A stretch of DNA of 64,000 nucleotides from Candidatus Nitrospira nitrosa. Lineage in GTDB: Bacteria > Nitrospirota > Nitrospiria > Nitrospirales > Nitrospiraceae. Every line of letters starts with the position of its first letter. Within the stretch, counting starts at the first letter, position 1. The notes beneath the pieces are model-generated. The model did not search any database. It had not been told where the DNA came from and saw nothing but the letters and a program-made list of their open reading frames with translations. This document shows positions 52,601-61,777 of this stretch, in pieces. Location of the stretch: positions 124,001-188,000 of the forward strand of contig NZ_CZQA01000012.1 of the NCBI RefSeq assembly GCF_001458735.1, written 5' to 3'. The translations under genes and the position numbers were made by a program.

Positions 52601-53056
52601 GGTTTGCTGATCGGTATCCGCTTGCCCGTTCACCCCATCCAAGATATTCCACCGACCACGTTCATTCCGACGAAGGGTCAGCTTGGGCTCCTCAATCAAC
52701 AATCGTTTTCCGACAATTTGCTTCTTCAAGAGCGGGAAAAACCGAAGGACCAGATCGACGCGCTTCGCTGTGAGTACCACTTGCGCCGATTGCGGGTCAT
52801 GGATGACGACTTCTGAAAGCTCCACGCGAATGCCGGGAAACACCACAAACTTGACCCGGTGGACATCAATTTTCCGACCAAGACTCTCCTCCAATTGTTC
52901 CAGAACAAAGTCCTTGAGATAGTCTTGACCGGTCAACTCTCGTGAAAAGGCGAGGAACGTTCCGGCGAGAACGATGAGAACAAGTATGCTCAGGAAGGCT
53001 AACCGAAAACGGGACACACGACCCCCTTTGGATACCGGAAAGGAATTCGGCGGCAT
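49658..53056 (-). CDS. AsmA-like / YhdP-type envelope protein
   Basis: A 1132-residue protein with an N-terminal transmembrane anchor (FLSILVLIVLAGTFLAF, about 21-37) and a long periplasmic part rich in beta strands. The beginning KIDVHRVKFVVFPGIRVELSEVVIHD is AsmA-like. The C-terminal AsmA-like/DUF3971 segment has ISGAIRGHGRNPHG, NGRILKTNERAVWKIISLLN and TAAGNYDLPTDQLDLAVAV. Large AsmA proteins are thought to carry phospholipids between membranes as hydrophobic-groove bridges. It is not adjacent to a known partner. Confidence 0.85.
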   Translation of the reverse strand: MPPNSFPVSKGGRVSRFRLAFLSILVLIVLAGTFLAFSRELTGQDYLKDFVLEQLEESLGRKIDVHRVKFVVFPGIRVELSEVVIHDPQSAQVVLTAKRVDLVLRFFPLLKKQIVGKRLLIEEPKLTLRRNERGRWNILDGVNGQADTDQQTMALMARTFMVRQAKLLNGTITVMDAARPDGIRSITLEHVECDLTIHPEQGVADVHVAMSHQGTHGVSRVSLDGAIKQAEQPVALSGDDVGEPVPGLQFDGHIDAADIKVRDAADFLGPRPVSDHLQGSLNLRSAVRVMPGVAGYDMVLSEMSAHLNEITLTGHGSLAGVLTPQPTFSVTFSSSLVTLPQLLKTISPEWIHPQLPALLEERRIDGKVQVVKATLTGSTATGPQLSATGEFHVQEGHALIGRDHVAATDLAAVILVETGRVRISKITGNYGTMQLTDGKAEVSFLDAGPWLDLEMTSEMGATSLIEFLSRTVKTERMAQVFAGVRDAEGTAVATFRLVGPLNQPGGITFAGGEITARHISLNHPALPERMTGVQGRFVLADGATQLDQVTGNLGGMAVQVQGTITGGSTSQFQDLSIRTRGDAAQIVRLFRSSAIDRGVLEGTLSSTATLSGVTTRPHVRGSIALDEAKVVLGVIDKPIGSRAAVEFEGVLPQTASIKLDRVALVLPSLTIPAKGTLQFGNGFLVDMAVATGIIPVASLPRWISKGGLEVGNLELSLEIKGREPDWHAWRITGWMGLTNGVLQAKEVDGHIQDLYARVRFLRNETELKRLSFKVQGSDVAMEATVRNWLTKPSIIGRIESNQLDLSLLIPKGGRSPVREFLETLAATSQVTMTAAVARGHYQHLKFSSLSARITIQDGVLDLDRLSGESSHGHVAGRLVVQLPPNAPADLDLSFRATGMEFDDVLKLAKAQAHGVSGELRISGAIRGHGRNPHGIYPSLNGKVDVLLENGRILKTNERAVWKIISLLNLPAVLQGKVELEKEGLPYNRISSTIAIQNGLFQTENLIIDSPILKITAAGNYDLPTDQLDLAVAVSPFGSYSQFLKTIPLFGRIIAGDRKGLATAMFTVKGGLEDPEVTYLPVKSFASGLSGLAQLAVDVLTNTLTLPMDLVTPDEETGVRSKDLTPAPPPARP

Positions 53057-53294
53057 CTTACCGAATCACCTACATGAAATCCATCAACGCGGCATTCTAG
53101 GAGGGAATTCCAAGCTAAGAGATCCATAATAAAACTGACTCCACCTCATTTCCGCCATACCGCATCCATGACACACAAAATCCGTCATCGTCACAACTTC
53201 ATGAGAACAGCACCGGATCAGCCAGGTGCTCATCATTTCTCTATCGAATCTTAAGAGTTGACAGCCACCTGGCAATGGAACTACATCTCTACCT

Positions 53295-54941
53295 ATGCCG
53301 ATTCATTCATTCGCAGGCCAGCCGGCACCTCCCTCAACCCTTGTGGACGTCAGCAAACTCCTCGCTGCCTACTGGGCTGAGCAACCCGATCCCTCGGCTC
53401 GCGAGCAGCGCGTGTCATTCGGAACATCGGGACATCGCGGTTCTTCCTTCAAGCGAAGCTTCAATGAACATCATATCGTAGCAATCGCTCAGGCCGTGTG
53501 CGAATACCGTGCGACGCAACGCACGACTGGGCCTCTCTACTTGGGTAAAGACACCCATGCACTCTCTGATCCGGCCTTTGTGACCGTCCTTGAAGTCCTC
53601 GCAGCCAATGGCGTGGAAGTGATGATCGACCAAGACAAGGGCTTCACCCCGACGCCGGTCATCTCGCATGCCATCCTGAGCTACAATCGGGGCCGAACCT
53701 CCGGTCTCGCGGATGGGATCGTCATCACACCATCGCATAATCCTCCGGAAGACGGTGGGATCAAGTACAACCCTCCGAATGGCGGCCCGGCCGATACACA
53801 AGTTACCAAGTGGATCGAGGACAGGGCTAATACCCTTTTGACGAAAAATCTACAGGAATGTAATCGACTTCCGATTGAACAAGCACGACAGGCACCCACC
53901 ACACATCGCCACAACTATATCGAAGCCTATATCAGCGACCTGAAGAATATCATCGACATCGCTGCCATCAAAGCCGCTGAACTCAAGCTTGGGATCGACC
54001 CCCTTGGCGGATCCGGGGTCGGGTACTGGAAACCGATTATCGAGCGATATGGACTGGATGTGGAGATTGTGAACCCCTCAGTTGATCCAACGTTTCGCTT
54101 CATGCCGTTGGATTGGGACGGCAAAATCCGTATGGATTGTTCCTCGCCCTATGCCATGGCCAATCTCATCGCATTGAAAGATCGCTTCGATGTGGCCTTC
54201 GGCAATGATGCCGACAACGATCGGCATGGAATCGTCACCCGTTCAGGCTTGATGAATCCGAACCATTACTTGGCCGTCTCAATTGCCTATCTCTTTGCCA
54301 ACCGCCCCAACTGGAAGTCTGACGCCGGAATCGGCAAGACCTTGGTGAGCAGCAGTCTCATCGACCGAGTTGCGGCCAAGCTGAAACGGACACTGGTTGA
54401 AGTCCCGGTGGGCTTCAAGTGGTTTGTGAACGGTCTGCTGGATGGTTCTCTCGGATTTGGAGGCGAGGAAAGCGCCGGTGCATCGTTCCTACGCCGCGAC
54501 GGCACCGTCTGGTCCACAGACAAGGACGGGATCATCATGGACCTGCTCGCAGCAGAGATGATGGCTAAAACCGGTCGTGATCCATCCGAGCTATACCGAG
54601 ATCTCACAAAGGAGCTGGGCGAACCGGTCTATGAGCGAATCGACGCACAGGCAACGCCCGAGCAGAAGGCGATTCTCTCCAAACTTTCTCCCGAGCAAGT
54701 AAAGGCGACGGATCTGGCCGGAGACAAGATCTTGGCGATGCTGACTAAGGCCCCAGGCAATAACGCAGCGATTGGCGGGTTGAAGGTCGTCACTCAGAAC
54801 GGCTGGTTCGCCGCAAGACCATCGGGCACTGAAGATGTGTACAAGCTCTACGCGGAAAGCTTCAAAGGAAAAGAGCATCTGACACTCATTCAACAAGAAG
54901 CGCAAGCGTTGATTGCCAAAGCCTTGGCCTCAAGCACGTAA
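53295..54941 (+). CDS. pgm: Phosphoglucomutase (alpha-D-glucose type)
   Basis: A 548-residue enzyme that interconverts glucose 1- and 6-phosphate. It has [17 protein letters not shown], the catalytic Ser loop [20 protein letters not shown], the Mg loop [12 protein letters not shown], the sugar-binding [15 protein letters not shown] and the C-terminal phosphate-binding [16 protein letters not shown]. All are intact. The start is ATG at 53295 with only a weak ribosome-binding site. It links glycogen and cell-wall sugar supply to glycolysis. Confidence 0.95.
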   Translation: MPIHSFAGQPAPPSTLVDVSKLLAAYWAEQPDPSAREQRVSFGTSGHRGSSFKRSFNEHHIVAIAQAVCEYRATQRTTGPLYLGKDTHALSDPAFVTVLEVLAANGVEVMIDQDKGFTPTPVISHAILSYNRGRTSGLADGIVITPSHNPPEDGGIKYNPPNGGPADTQVTKWIEDRANTLLTKNLQECNRLPIEQARQAPTTHRHNYIEAYISDLKNIIDIAAIKAAELKLGIDPLGGSGVGYWKPIIERYGLDVEIVNPSVDPTFRFMPLDWDGKIRMDCSSPYAMANLIALKDRFDVAFGNDADNDRHGIVTRSGLMNPNHYLAVSIAYLFANRPNWKSDAGIGKTLVSSSLIDRVAAKLKRTLVEVPVGFKWFVNGLLDGSLGFGGEESAGASFLRRDGTVWSTDKDGIIMDLLAAEMMAKTGRDPSELYRDLTKELGEPVYERIDAQATPEQKAILSKLSPEQVKATDLAGDKILAMLTKAPGNNAAIGGLKVVTQNGWFAARPSGTEDVYKLYAESFKGKEHLTLIQQEAQALIAKALASST

Positions 54942-54952
54942 GCGATTCAGAT

Positions 54953-55168
54953 ATGTTTGAGCTGAGCAGCACCGCCGTCTTGATCTGGAGCATGATCTTC
55001 GGATCAATCGGAGTTGGCTTCTTTATCTATGGCAAGAAGCAAAAGGTCATCGCCCCGCTCTGCGTAGGAGTGGCGCTTTGTGTCTTTCCCTACTTTATAG
55101 AGAACGTCTACTTGCTCGTCTTCGTCGGAGTGATGTTGATGGCAATTCCATATTTTGTCAGATTGTGA
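54953..55168 (+). CDS. Small membrane protein, 71 aa
   Basis: The product has two or three hydrophobic segments (AVLIWSMIFGSIGVGFFIYG, VIAPLCVGVALCVFPYFI, VYLLVFVGVMLMAIPYFV) and a short KKQK loop, so it spans the membrane. It lies 11 bp after pgm and is probably co-transcribed. I do not know a defined role for it; it is likely small and structural. Confidence 0.7.
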   Translation: MFELSSTAVLIWSMIFGSIGVGFFIYGKKQKVIAPLCVGVALCVFPYFIENVYLLVFVGVMLMAIPYFVRL

Positions 55169-55283
55169 CGTGATAGGACAATAAGACCTGGAAACGCTGG
55201 TTCCTCACCCGCCAAACAGAACTGAGCGCCTGTGGGAATGATAGGATGAAGGTGTAGAGAAGACTCTCTTTTCGCTTTCTACC

Positions 55284-56096
55284 ATGAATTCATCTACGCC
55301 TCGCTGGCCTCTTCCAACACACGACTATTGGTCCACACCGTTTGCAGAATCGTTACTGCATCATCTAGACCTACGCCCAGGCCTGCGAATCCTCGATATC
55401 GCATCCGGCCATGGCATTCCGGCTTTCTATCTTGCCGAGCAAGTTGGTCCGACTGGTGAGGTGCGAGCGATCGACGTGAGTGTTGGTCAAGTCACTCGCG
55501 GGAGGGCTATTCAGGGGTCGCAACTACCCTGGCTCCAGTTCGAGTCCATGGACATGCGCTCGCTACCTACAGATTTGCCATCCTTTGATCGCATCACGGG
55601 CAATCTGGCAGTGATGTTCTTCCGGCCTGATAGGTTCCAAGCAGTTCAAGGGTTGATTAGGCATCTCAACCCAGGAGGCCAGATCGTCCTGACCTTTCCC
55701 TCCTATGGAACGTTTGATTCATTGTGGCAGCGAGTGGATCAGGCAATGACCCAGCGGGGGCTAAATATGGAACGAGCGCGATTCCAGGCTTACCTCAACG
55801 AACGCCCGTCAGCGAAGGAAGCGCGGGGGTGGCTCGAAGGCCTGGAGCTCGAACGGATTGATGTGACCGAATACCCACTAGAGGTCGTGACGGGCCCTGG
55901 CCAAAACTTTCTCTACCACCCACTCCTCCGCGACGGCTTTCTCGACGATGTGTACGAATGTTTTGAGGATCAACGACGTGCAGAGAAATTCATGGTAGAG
56001 CTGTCAGAGGACGTCCAAAGCTTCACACCCCTTATTGCTCAGCGTTGCGTCCTCTCTGGATGGAAGCGGAACTTGGGTTCTGATGGCGAAAGTTGA
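55284..56096 (+). CDS. Class I SAM-dependent methyltransferase
   Basis: A 270-residue protein with the SAM-binding motif I RILDIASGHGIPAFYLAEQ (about 35-53), an acidic residue at the end of strand 2 (VRAIDVS) and LNPGGQIVLTFPSYGTFD (motif near strand 5). The C-terminal 100 residues form a cap region of unknown specificity. It resembles UbiE/Methyltransf_11 types. The substrate is unknown. Confidence 0.85.
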   Translation: MNSSTPRWPLPTHDYWSTPFAESLLHHLDLRPGLRILDIASGHGIPAFYLAEQVGPTGEVRAIDVSVGQVTRGRAIQGSQLPWLQFESMDMRSLPTDLPSFDRITGNLAVMFFRPDRFQAVQGLIRHLNPGGQIVLTFPSYGTFDSLWQRVDQAMTQRGLNMERARFQAYLNERPSAKEARGWLEGLELERIDVTEYPLEVVTGPGQNFLYHPLLRDGFLDDVYECFEDQRRAEKFMVELSEDVQSFTPLIAQRCVLSGWKRNLGSDGES

Positions 56097-56123
56097 GAGC
56101 GGTCTTCTGTACCTAAAGACGTT

Positions 56124-56511
56124 CTACGGTCGAGTCTCCGATGGCATAGGAGCGAGTACGCTGGCGCGCACCTGCTCAGCCAACTTGACGGCCTCGATGG
56201 CCGCCGGTTGCGGCGGCCAAAATTCTGATCATCCCGAAGCTCAACCGCATACGCCGTCAGATCCGTAAGTTCGCAGCTCGCAAGCTCCGCCCACGGTTCA
56301 AGCCGAGTGCACAAGCGCTGAAGTTCCTCTAAGTCGTGCGTTCGAGAAATCTCCAGCCCCCTCCAGGCGAGAACACCTTTCAAATACTTCTCAACTGCTT
56401 GCTGAGCGTGAAAGCATGTGAACCTTCTCTCGCCGCAGTCCTTCTGGCATCAGCAAGATCGCTGTCGGCCTTGCGAAACCACCCTCCGGCCAAAGCCGAC
56501 CTATCTTTCAT
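56124..56511 (-). pseudogene. Decayed HEPN-domain gene
   Basis: Three frames join to give a HEPN protein. WFRKADSDLADARRTAAREG from the ATG at 56511 comes first. After a frame change follow CFHAQQAVEKYLKGVLAWRG and ISRTHDLEELQRLC, and after a second change EAVKLAEQVRASVLAPMPSE to a stop at 56124. The QQAVEKYLKG and THDLxxL patterns are characteristic of HEPN toxins. Two frameshifts make it non-functional. It follows a broken nucleotidyltransferase gene, so this was once a HEPN/MNT pair. Confidence 0.65.
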
Positions 56512-56740
56512 AGAGCAGTTTGCCTTCGGCTCATATGGTGGAGATGAAGGCATTGGGCACAGTCCGCCCTTCTTCTACCTCTTGAGGGGTCCAGACAACA
56601 ATGTCCTTGGCCCGAAACACCACGCAGCAGACTCGCCGATAACGAGGCAGGTCGGACGCCTCGATAGTCAGCGGGTCTTGATCGCTGTCCAGATGGACTG
56701 GACCCGCAGTATCAGAACCTGGGGATAGACCCACTCGGCC
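56501..56740 (-). pseudogene. Decayed nucleotidyltransferase gene fragment
   Basis: The frame gives DIVVWTPQEVEEGRTVPNAF and ISTI. A TGA then stands where family members have TGG (Trp), and AEGKLLYER and a TAG follow. This is the C-terminal part of a MNT-type nucleotidyltransferase, whose GS-x-D-x-D motif is not recognisable upstream. It overlapped the HEPN start by about 11 bp originally. It is a dead partner of the HEPN pseudogene. Confidence 0.55.
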
Positions 56741-56865
56741 GTCATTCCAAGTTCCAGATAAAGTTATTCAGCCTCTTGCGAACGATCCAGTGCCGCGGCA
56801 TGCAAATCTCTCAGTTCGTCTGTGACTATTTCTGACAGTCAAAGGTTTGAATCGAGTGATATCCT

Positions 56866-57579
56866 CTATTTTGCCACTGACCGAATAGATTCGAGCGTCC
56901 TCGTAGGCTTGCCCGCAAACGCAGCTTCCTCAATCTCTCTTCGCAGAGCCTCAAACTGCTCTTGCGCCATATTCTGGGGTGGCGGTGAAACTCGTATGGT
57001 GAATGTAGATGTTGACGCACCCAGAGGCAGATTGACTGGCGGATCGACCGATAAGATTTCCGCTGTGCTCCCTGGCTCTTCACCTTCCAGCGCCCGCTGC
57101 CGGGCGACAGGTGTTTGGACCGCCGGTATTCCCGAGATGCGTACGACTTTATCCCAGCGTGAGCCGAAGTGGTAAACGGCCGCGTACATCACCTTAGCAC
57201 GCCAATCTTCGACACCTGAAGTAAGCATACCCATATAAAACACCTCATGAACTACCTGCCACGATGCCCAGCGCTTGTCACACCCAACATCGTGAATCAC
57301 AGATGAGTCTCGATACTTTCCTTCGAATGGACCACCAATGAGTGTCCATGCAAAGCGTGGGATAGACGCGCCATCGATGACGTGACCTTTCGGGGCTACC
57401 CACCTTCGGTCTATAGGATCGACGTACTCAAAGTTATCAAGAAGTGTCATTTTTCGTCCGTCTTCATGAAATTCTGCTTTCACACTCCCGGAGAACTTCC
57501 CCGACGCCACTGTCACAGATGGTGCGCAGGAGACAGCGGCTAGAAGAAGAGAACCGAGCAAAATACAAACGGTGCGCAC
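56866..57579 (-). CDS. DUF1353 secreted protein
   Basis: A 237-residue protein with a signal peptide ending LLAAVSC, a possible though imperfect lipobox. The DUF1353 core reads HVIDGASIPRFAWTLIGGPF and SSVIHDVGCDK, with conserved His and Asp residues, followed by EVFYMGMLTSGVEDWRAKVMY. The C-terminal 80 residues are Pro- and Ala-rich and end in a charged helix. DUF1353 domains occur in phage-like and bacterial proteins, with no defined activity known to me. It is intact. Confidence 0.75.
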   Translation of the reverse strand: MRTVCILLGSLLLAAVSCAPSVTVASGKFSGSVKAEFHEDGRKMTLLDNFEYVDPIDRRWVAPKGHVIDGASIPRFAWTLIGGPFEGKYRDSSVIHDVGCDKRWASWQVVHEVFYMGMLTSGVEDWRAKVMYAAVYHFGSRWDKVVRISGIPAVQTPVARQRALEGEEPGSTAEILSVDPPVNLPLGASTSTFTIRVSPPPQNMAQEQFEALRREIEEAAFAGKPTRTLESIRSVAK

Positions 57580-58407
57580 TGTTACATCCTCCGAAGTTTA
57601 GAGATGCCTGATTGATTCAAGTGCAATGAGAAATCTGGAGATGTGTTGGTCAACAGAAATCCCCTAACCAAACAATACATGGCTTTAACCACCCCAAGAG
57701 ATAATCTTCGCTCAGTTCAACTCAGTAACAACGTCAAAGTCCCCACAAAATCATGCATGGTTATATCAAGGACTGCTTCTTAGGCTAAAGATGCATTGGA
57801 AATTGCCATGGTAGACCGCCGGGAACTGGCCGAGCGGGTCATCACGTCTATACTGAAATACTGTCTTTACAAGAATGTCATTGCCATCTGCGGATGTGTT
57901 GGACCGAAGCCTCACAGAAGAAAGCTCAAGGGATCCAGGAAGATCAGGACCTGGCAAGAATGAAAATGGTACCAACCCGTGGTGTTCATAGAGAGAAGGG
58001 TCTTGGATGCCCTCAAGACTCCATTCCGGATTTCTAAGGGGAATACCAAACAACATCTGTGTAAGCTGGCTACATGTTCCTGGTCGATATTCGAGCAGTT
58101 CAGAGATGGGTACGGCTTGCCCAGCTTGAAGGGGAGTAAACGGATTTTTTGCAACAATCCTTGGCCACTCGCAGCCACTCGGCGCAAAGGTCGGCACATC
58201 GGGCTCACAGACGTTCAATGCAGTTGGCGAGCCGATCGTCAGGGAAAGTGCGCTTTGGGGACCTATCTTCCCCAACCCGGTGATCGGTCCCAGCGTGAGC
58301 GTAGCGAATCGGGCGCCGGTATTCGCTGGATTATCAAGAATCCACAGTGGAATGCTCGCAGTCTTTTGTCCAGCCTCAAATCTGATGAACCCAGGAGAAG
58401 GACCGCA

Positions 58408-59307
58408 CTATTCTCCGTAAATATCCGACAGTCCGTCAGGTCCTTCACGGCTTGGCGATAACGGCGGTCGCATCGGGGTGAATCCAAGATGCGGCCGATG
58501 ATAGTGATACCGGTCCAGAAATGCACGCACCTCGCCCTGGAGTGTGGGCAGTTCTTCTACTCGATAGGAGATCCACCCCAAGCATTCCTTGCGCAGGGTT
58601 CGATTGAAGCTCTCAATATACGCCTGCTCGTTCTTCTTATAGGGACGGGCGATGCGATGTCGTGTACAATACTGGAGCACCTGTTGGGCAAACACGCCTT
58701 TGAACTCTGAGCCCCCATCGGTCTGGATGATCTGCACAGGCCCGGTAAAGCGGCGAGTCATGGCTGTGCGCAAAAACATGGCCCCATCCTCGCTTGTTAG
58801 TCCGGTCCGCAGAACGACATCCGCTTCCTTCGTATAGATGTCCACCCCGGTAAAGGCGAAGACCTCGCCAAAAACCACGGTATCCATCTGAATGACCGCG
58901 CGGGGAGCCGTGGCAATCGGCACAACGCCGCGTGGCTGATTGGTCCGGCCCCGAGGCCGTAAGACGTATCGTTCAGCCAAGATTTCATAGATCTTGGGAA
59001 CAGAGAGATGGATATGCTGTTCATGAGCCAGAAAGTACTGAATCTTCTGCCCACAGCAGTCGTATTCACGGGCGCGAATCGCCCAGACAAGGCGTTTGAC
59101 CGCTCCCGGGACCTGTCGTGCCGGACGTGGCCCCGTCTTGGCCGCAGCATAGCGATCCAGAAAGACAGAGAGTCCTTCGATTCGAACCGCCTTCAGCCAG
59201 AGTCCTATGGTTTCTCGATGGCGCTCAAGTTGGCCCGCGATCGCGGAAACGGAGAGCCCTTGAGTCGCCAGTTCCGCTGCAAGAATGATCCGAGTTCTTG
59301 TGTCCAT
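58408..59307 (-). CDS. IS481-family transposase
   Basis: A 299-residue DDE transposase: helix-turn-helix LAAELATQGLSVSAIAGQL, then QMDTVVFGEVFAFTGVD (first Asp), IQTDGGSEFKGVF (second Asp) and NEQAYIESFNRTLRKECLGW (Glu). The length is normal. The stop codon (58408-58410) lies in the host gene just outside the left inverted repeat, so the last residues come from the target. Confidence 0.92.
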   Translation of the reverse strand: MDTRTRIILAAELATQGLSVSAIAGQLERHRETIGLWLKAVRIEGLSVFLDRYAAAKTGPRPARQVPGAVKRLVWAIRAREYDCCGQKIQYFLAHEQHIHLSVPKIYEILAERYVLRPRGRTNQPRGVVPIATAPRAVIQMDTVVFGEVFAFTGVDIYTKEADVVLRTGLTSEDGAMFLRTAMTRRFTGPVQIIQTDGGSEFKGVFAQQVLQYCTRHRIARPYKKNEQAYIESFNRTLRKECLGWISYRVEELPTLQGEVRAFLDRYHYHRPHLGFTPMRPPLSPSREGPDGLSDIYGE

Positions 59308-59343
59308 GTCCAGAGTCTACTCTGGACTGTCGGATATTTACGG
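58415..59343 (-). mobile_element. IS481-family insertion sequence
   Basis: 929 bp, bordered by a perfect 20-bp inverted repeat CCGTAAATATCCGACAGTCC (58415-58434) and its complement (59324-59343). It interrupts the Calx-beta-type lipoprotein gene and has an intact transposase. No target duplication is obvious. Confidence 0.85.
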
Positions 59344-61089
59344 CAACAATGCGAGGACTTGCGTCGCTATAGTCCTGAGCTTTGACCGCAGTGGAAGGTG
59401 TAATCGTATACTGCACAACTAATACGTCCGCACTACCGTCGTTTCTTGTGAGGCCAATATTGATCTGGCGATCTGTCTTCTTAGCAAGATAAGTTGCGGT
59501 GCTGAACTCTACAGTGTCGTATGGAGCCGACACTTCTATTTTCGCACGCGCAGGCAGATTAATGAGATCATTCACGTACAAGACAAAATTCAGGCTGTCG
59601 AAGAACGCACCGATCCGAAAGACGGACTTGAAGAATCCTCGAAACCCACCTTTGATAAAGGGTTCCGCTTTACCAAGAGTCACCTGCATCAGCTCCTTCA
59701 GTATGACCCGATAGGCGATGACGGATCCGGCTGCCCCTGCATTTTCAACACCCATCCGCACGATTTGCTGACCGAGGGCAATGAACTCCGCGTCCTGGCC
59801 TTTTCTTAACCCTTCCAACATGAATGCCGTATCCATCAGGTCAGATACCGGATAGCCTGACCAGAAACTGAGCGCGGGGGCGAGAGCATACTTGATAAAG
59901 TCGTATAGCACCGGCTTCGCAAGGTCTTCCCATGTAACCGCAACTTCTGATCGAAGGCTTGCCGGATAAGGTGCAAACCCAGGACCTACCGCATAGTAGT
60001 AGACCTTGCCGTTGGGATTCGAGAAAAGTAGAGGTCTCGACATGGATCTTGGCGTAATTTGTTGAGCGCCCCCAAACAATGAAAGCGATGTGAGGCCATC
60101 CCCTCCTTGGAACCATACAGGATGGTTTGGAGATAAAACTGGCGTACCTGATCCGGTCGAATCACTGTACTCGTAGAGCGCGACAGACCGGAGCGAATAA
60201 TTTGTGAGAGTCGCCGTAATGTCATGTCGGCCTGTATACCCCTTTTCAATCTCAGCGCGAATTCCTCCTGTGCCGAATGCCGGAGCACCCAGAACCGGAG
60301 ACACTTTTGGCGGCACCGCGAATGCGGCTGAAGTCGTGGCGATCAAGGCGAGAGGTGCGACGGTCGCAGCCTTTGCAGGCCATTCCTCTAGGCAAGCCCG
60401 CAACAGTGGCTGGTACGCCGGATCAGTAATAGTTGCTGCCAGCGACTTAGTCGGCAAGTTCGATTGCAAAAATGCAACAAACCCAGGGAAGGACGTAAGC
60501 GTTTGCAAGGCCGTTGCAGTCGGTTGCGCAAGGCTCCAATCTGAGGGCGTAACACCAGGACTAAGAAGAAGTAGCGCGAGAGCTGTACTCGTAGCATCCG
60601 TTCGAAGAGTTCTCGGCAAGGTGGACGAGGATGAATCATCTTTTACGCTGAACGTGAGCCCTCTAATTGCCTCATTCTCATCCTGGATTAAGAGAAGCTG
60701 TGGTCCGGTCGCGCTAATGGTGGTGGAGTAGGACTCACCTGATATCGACGAAGGGGAATTTTGCAGGGCTGATACAATGGTGAGACCTGTACCACCAATT
60801 TCTCCGCCATTGACCGTTCCTCTTACTTGTACGGTAGAGACAGCCGAGCTTGAGGAAGACGCGCTTTCTCCCCCTCCTCCACAGGCTGCAACCAAGAGCA
60901 TCATCACTCCCGGTAAAATCGTCCTACACATATAATTCATGTTCTTCCTGCATCCCGCATGAGGAGCATCCTACGTCTCATATCCCCCGTTCGCGGACAC
61001 GATTTGGGTCAGAATTACCGTAGTCACATTTCTAAAATTGCAATCCAATTGGTAGACTTGTAGATTCTTCTGACCTGCCTCATGCAAGA

Positions 61090-61320
61090 TTACGGTCGCC
61101 ATGCCAGTACGGGATCGGGCACGAAAGTGAGACCGATACTTGTATCGACTTCCATCTCGCTAGTTGAACCAGGCGATGCCTGCACGATCTCGCGCTTCAC
61201 TAACACCGTCCGCACCAGCCATCCTCCGATCACTTGTGCCCGATCTGTACGAATCCATATACCTAGATTGGGTGGCGCAGGAGTAAGCTGATTGACCAAT
61301 TCAATCGTCTGCCATTCCAT
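61090..61320 (-). CDS. Small protein, 76 aa, unknown
   Basis: Begins MEWQTIELVNQLTPAPPN with AAGGAG ten bases upstream of the ATG, and continues GIWIRTDRAQVIGGWLVRTV and DTSIGLTFVPDP. It has no signal peptide and no transmembrane helix and appears to be a small beta-rich protein. A longer frame to 61404 lacks support. It lies upstream of the disrupted lipoprotein gene on the same strand. Confidence 0.55.
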   Translation of the reverse strand: MEWQTIELVNQLTPAPPNLGIWIRTDRAQVIGGWLVRTVLVKREIVQASPGSTSEMEVDTSIGLTFVPDPVLAWRP

Positions 61321-61777
61321 TTGAGTAACACTCCTTTGGTCGAAACAAAAAAATGTAAGCGCACACGACTGAGCCATTGTATTCGCTGAGGAGCCCGACA
61401 CCACTTGTCACACTCACTCACGATCTGACATGCTCGCGGCCCAATAGGCTGTGAACAGACGTGTGGCTATGATGCAATCGATTTGTCCATCATTCCGCTC
61501 GCCACCCATCCCACACCTGTGTTTCTCTCGGTGTTAGCCCGCCAGGCTTTGCCAATCGGCCTGGGGTTCGCGGCCTCCTGGCGAAAGACCATCGCCTATC
61601 GTCGCATCAAGACTTGCGCTTGGTCGCTGCATCGAAACCTCTGGACTTCTCTGAACCACTCTACGTCGCGGCTCTTCTATCAAACCAAGGCATCCGAAGA
61701 AATACGCGACCTGGCGTACGGTGTTATACCTATGATCCTCTTGTAGTAGTATTGCGGCACTTCTCGGGAGCAGACCG
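61321..61777. other. Intergenic region before LuxR-type gene
   Basis: About 450 bp. A plus-strand frame at 61483-61746 is open but has no recognisable content or ribosome-binding site, so it was not called. The last 50 bp carry the ribosome-binding site (GGGAG) of the regulator. Nothing else is supported. Confidence 0.35.

Larger units (their letters stand above)
57766..60940 (-). pseudogene. Calx-beta-type lipoprotein gene split by IS481
   Basis: The 5' part (60940 to about 59344) encodes a lipoprotein (lipobox VAAC, then GGGGESASSSSS) of about 530 residues. It ends in a Calx-beta-like stretch (QYTITPSTAVKAQDYSDASP, RIVAV) at the IS border. Beyond the element the minus frame resumes GFIRFEAGQKTASIPLWILD and RFATLTLGPITGLGKIG, the second half of the same Calx-beta pattern, and runs to a stop at 57766. 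The original would have been about 740 residues. The 5' frame now ends within the IS. Confidence 0.7.

Noticed and set aside
61483-61746. Plus-strand frame of 87 codons before the LuxR gene
   Set aside because: No ribosome-binding site, no recognisable pattern and unusual composition for a protein.
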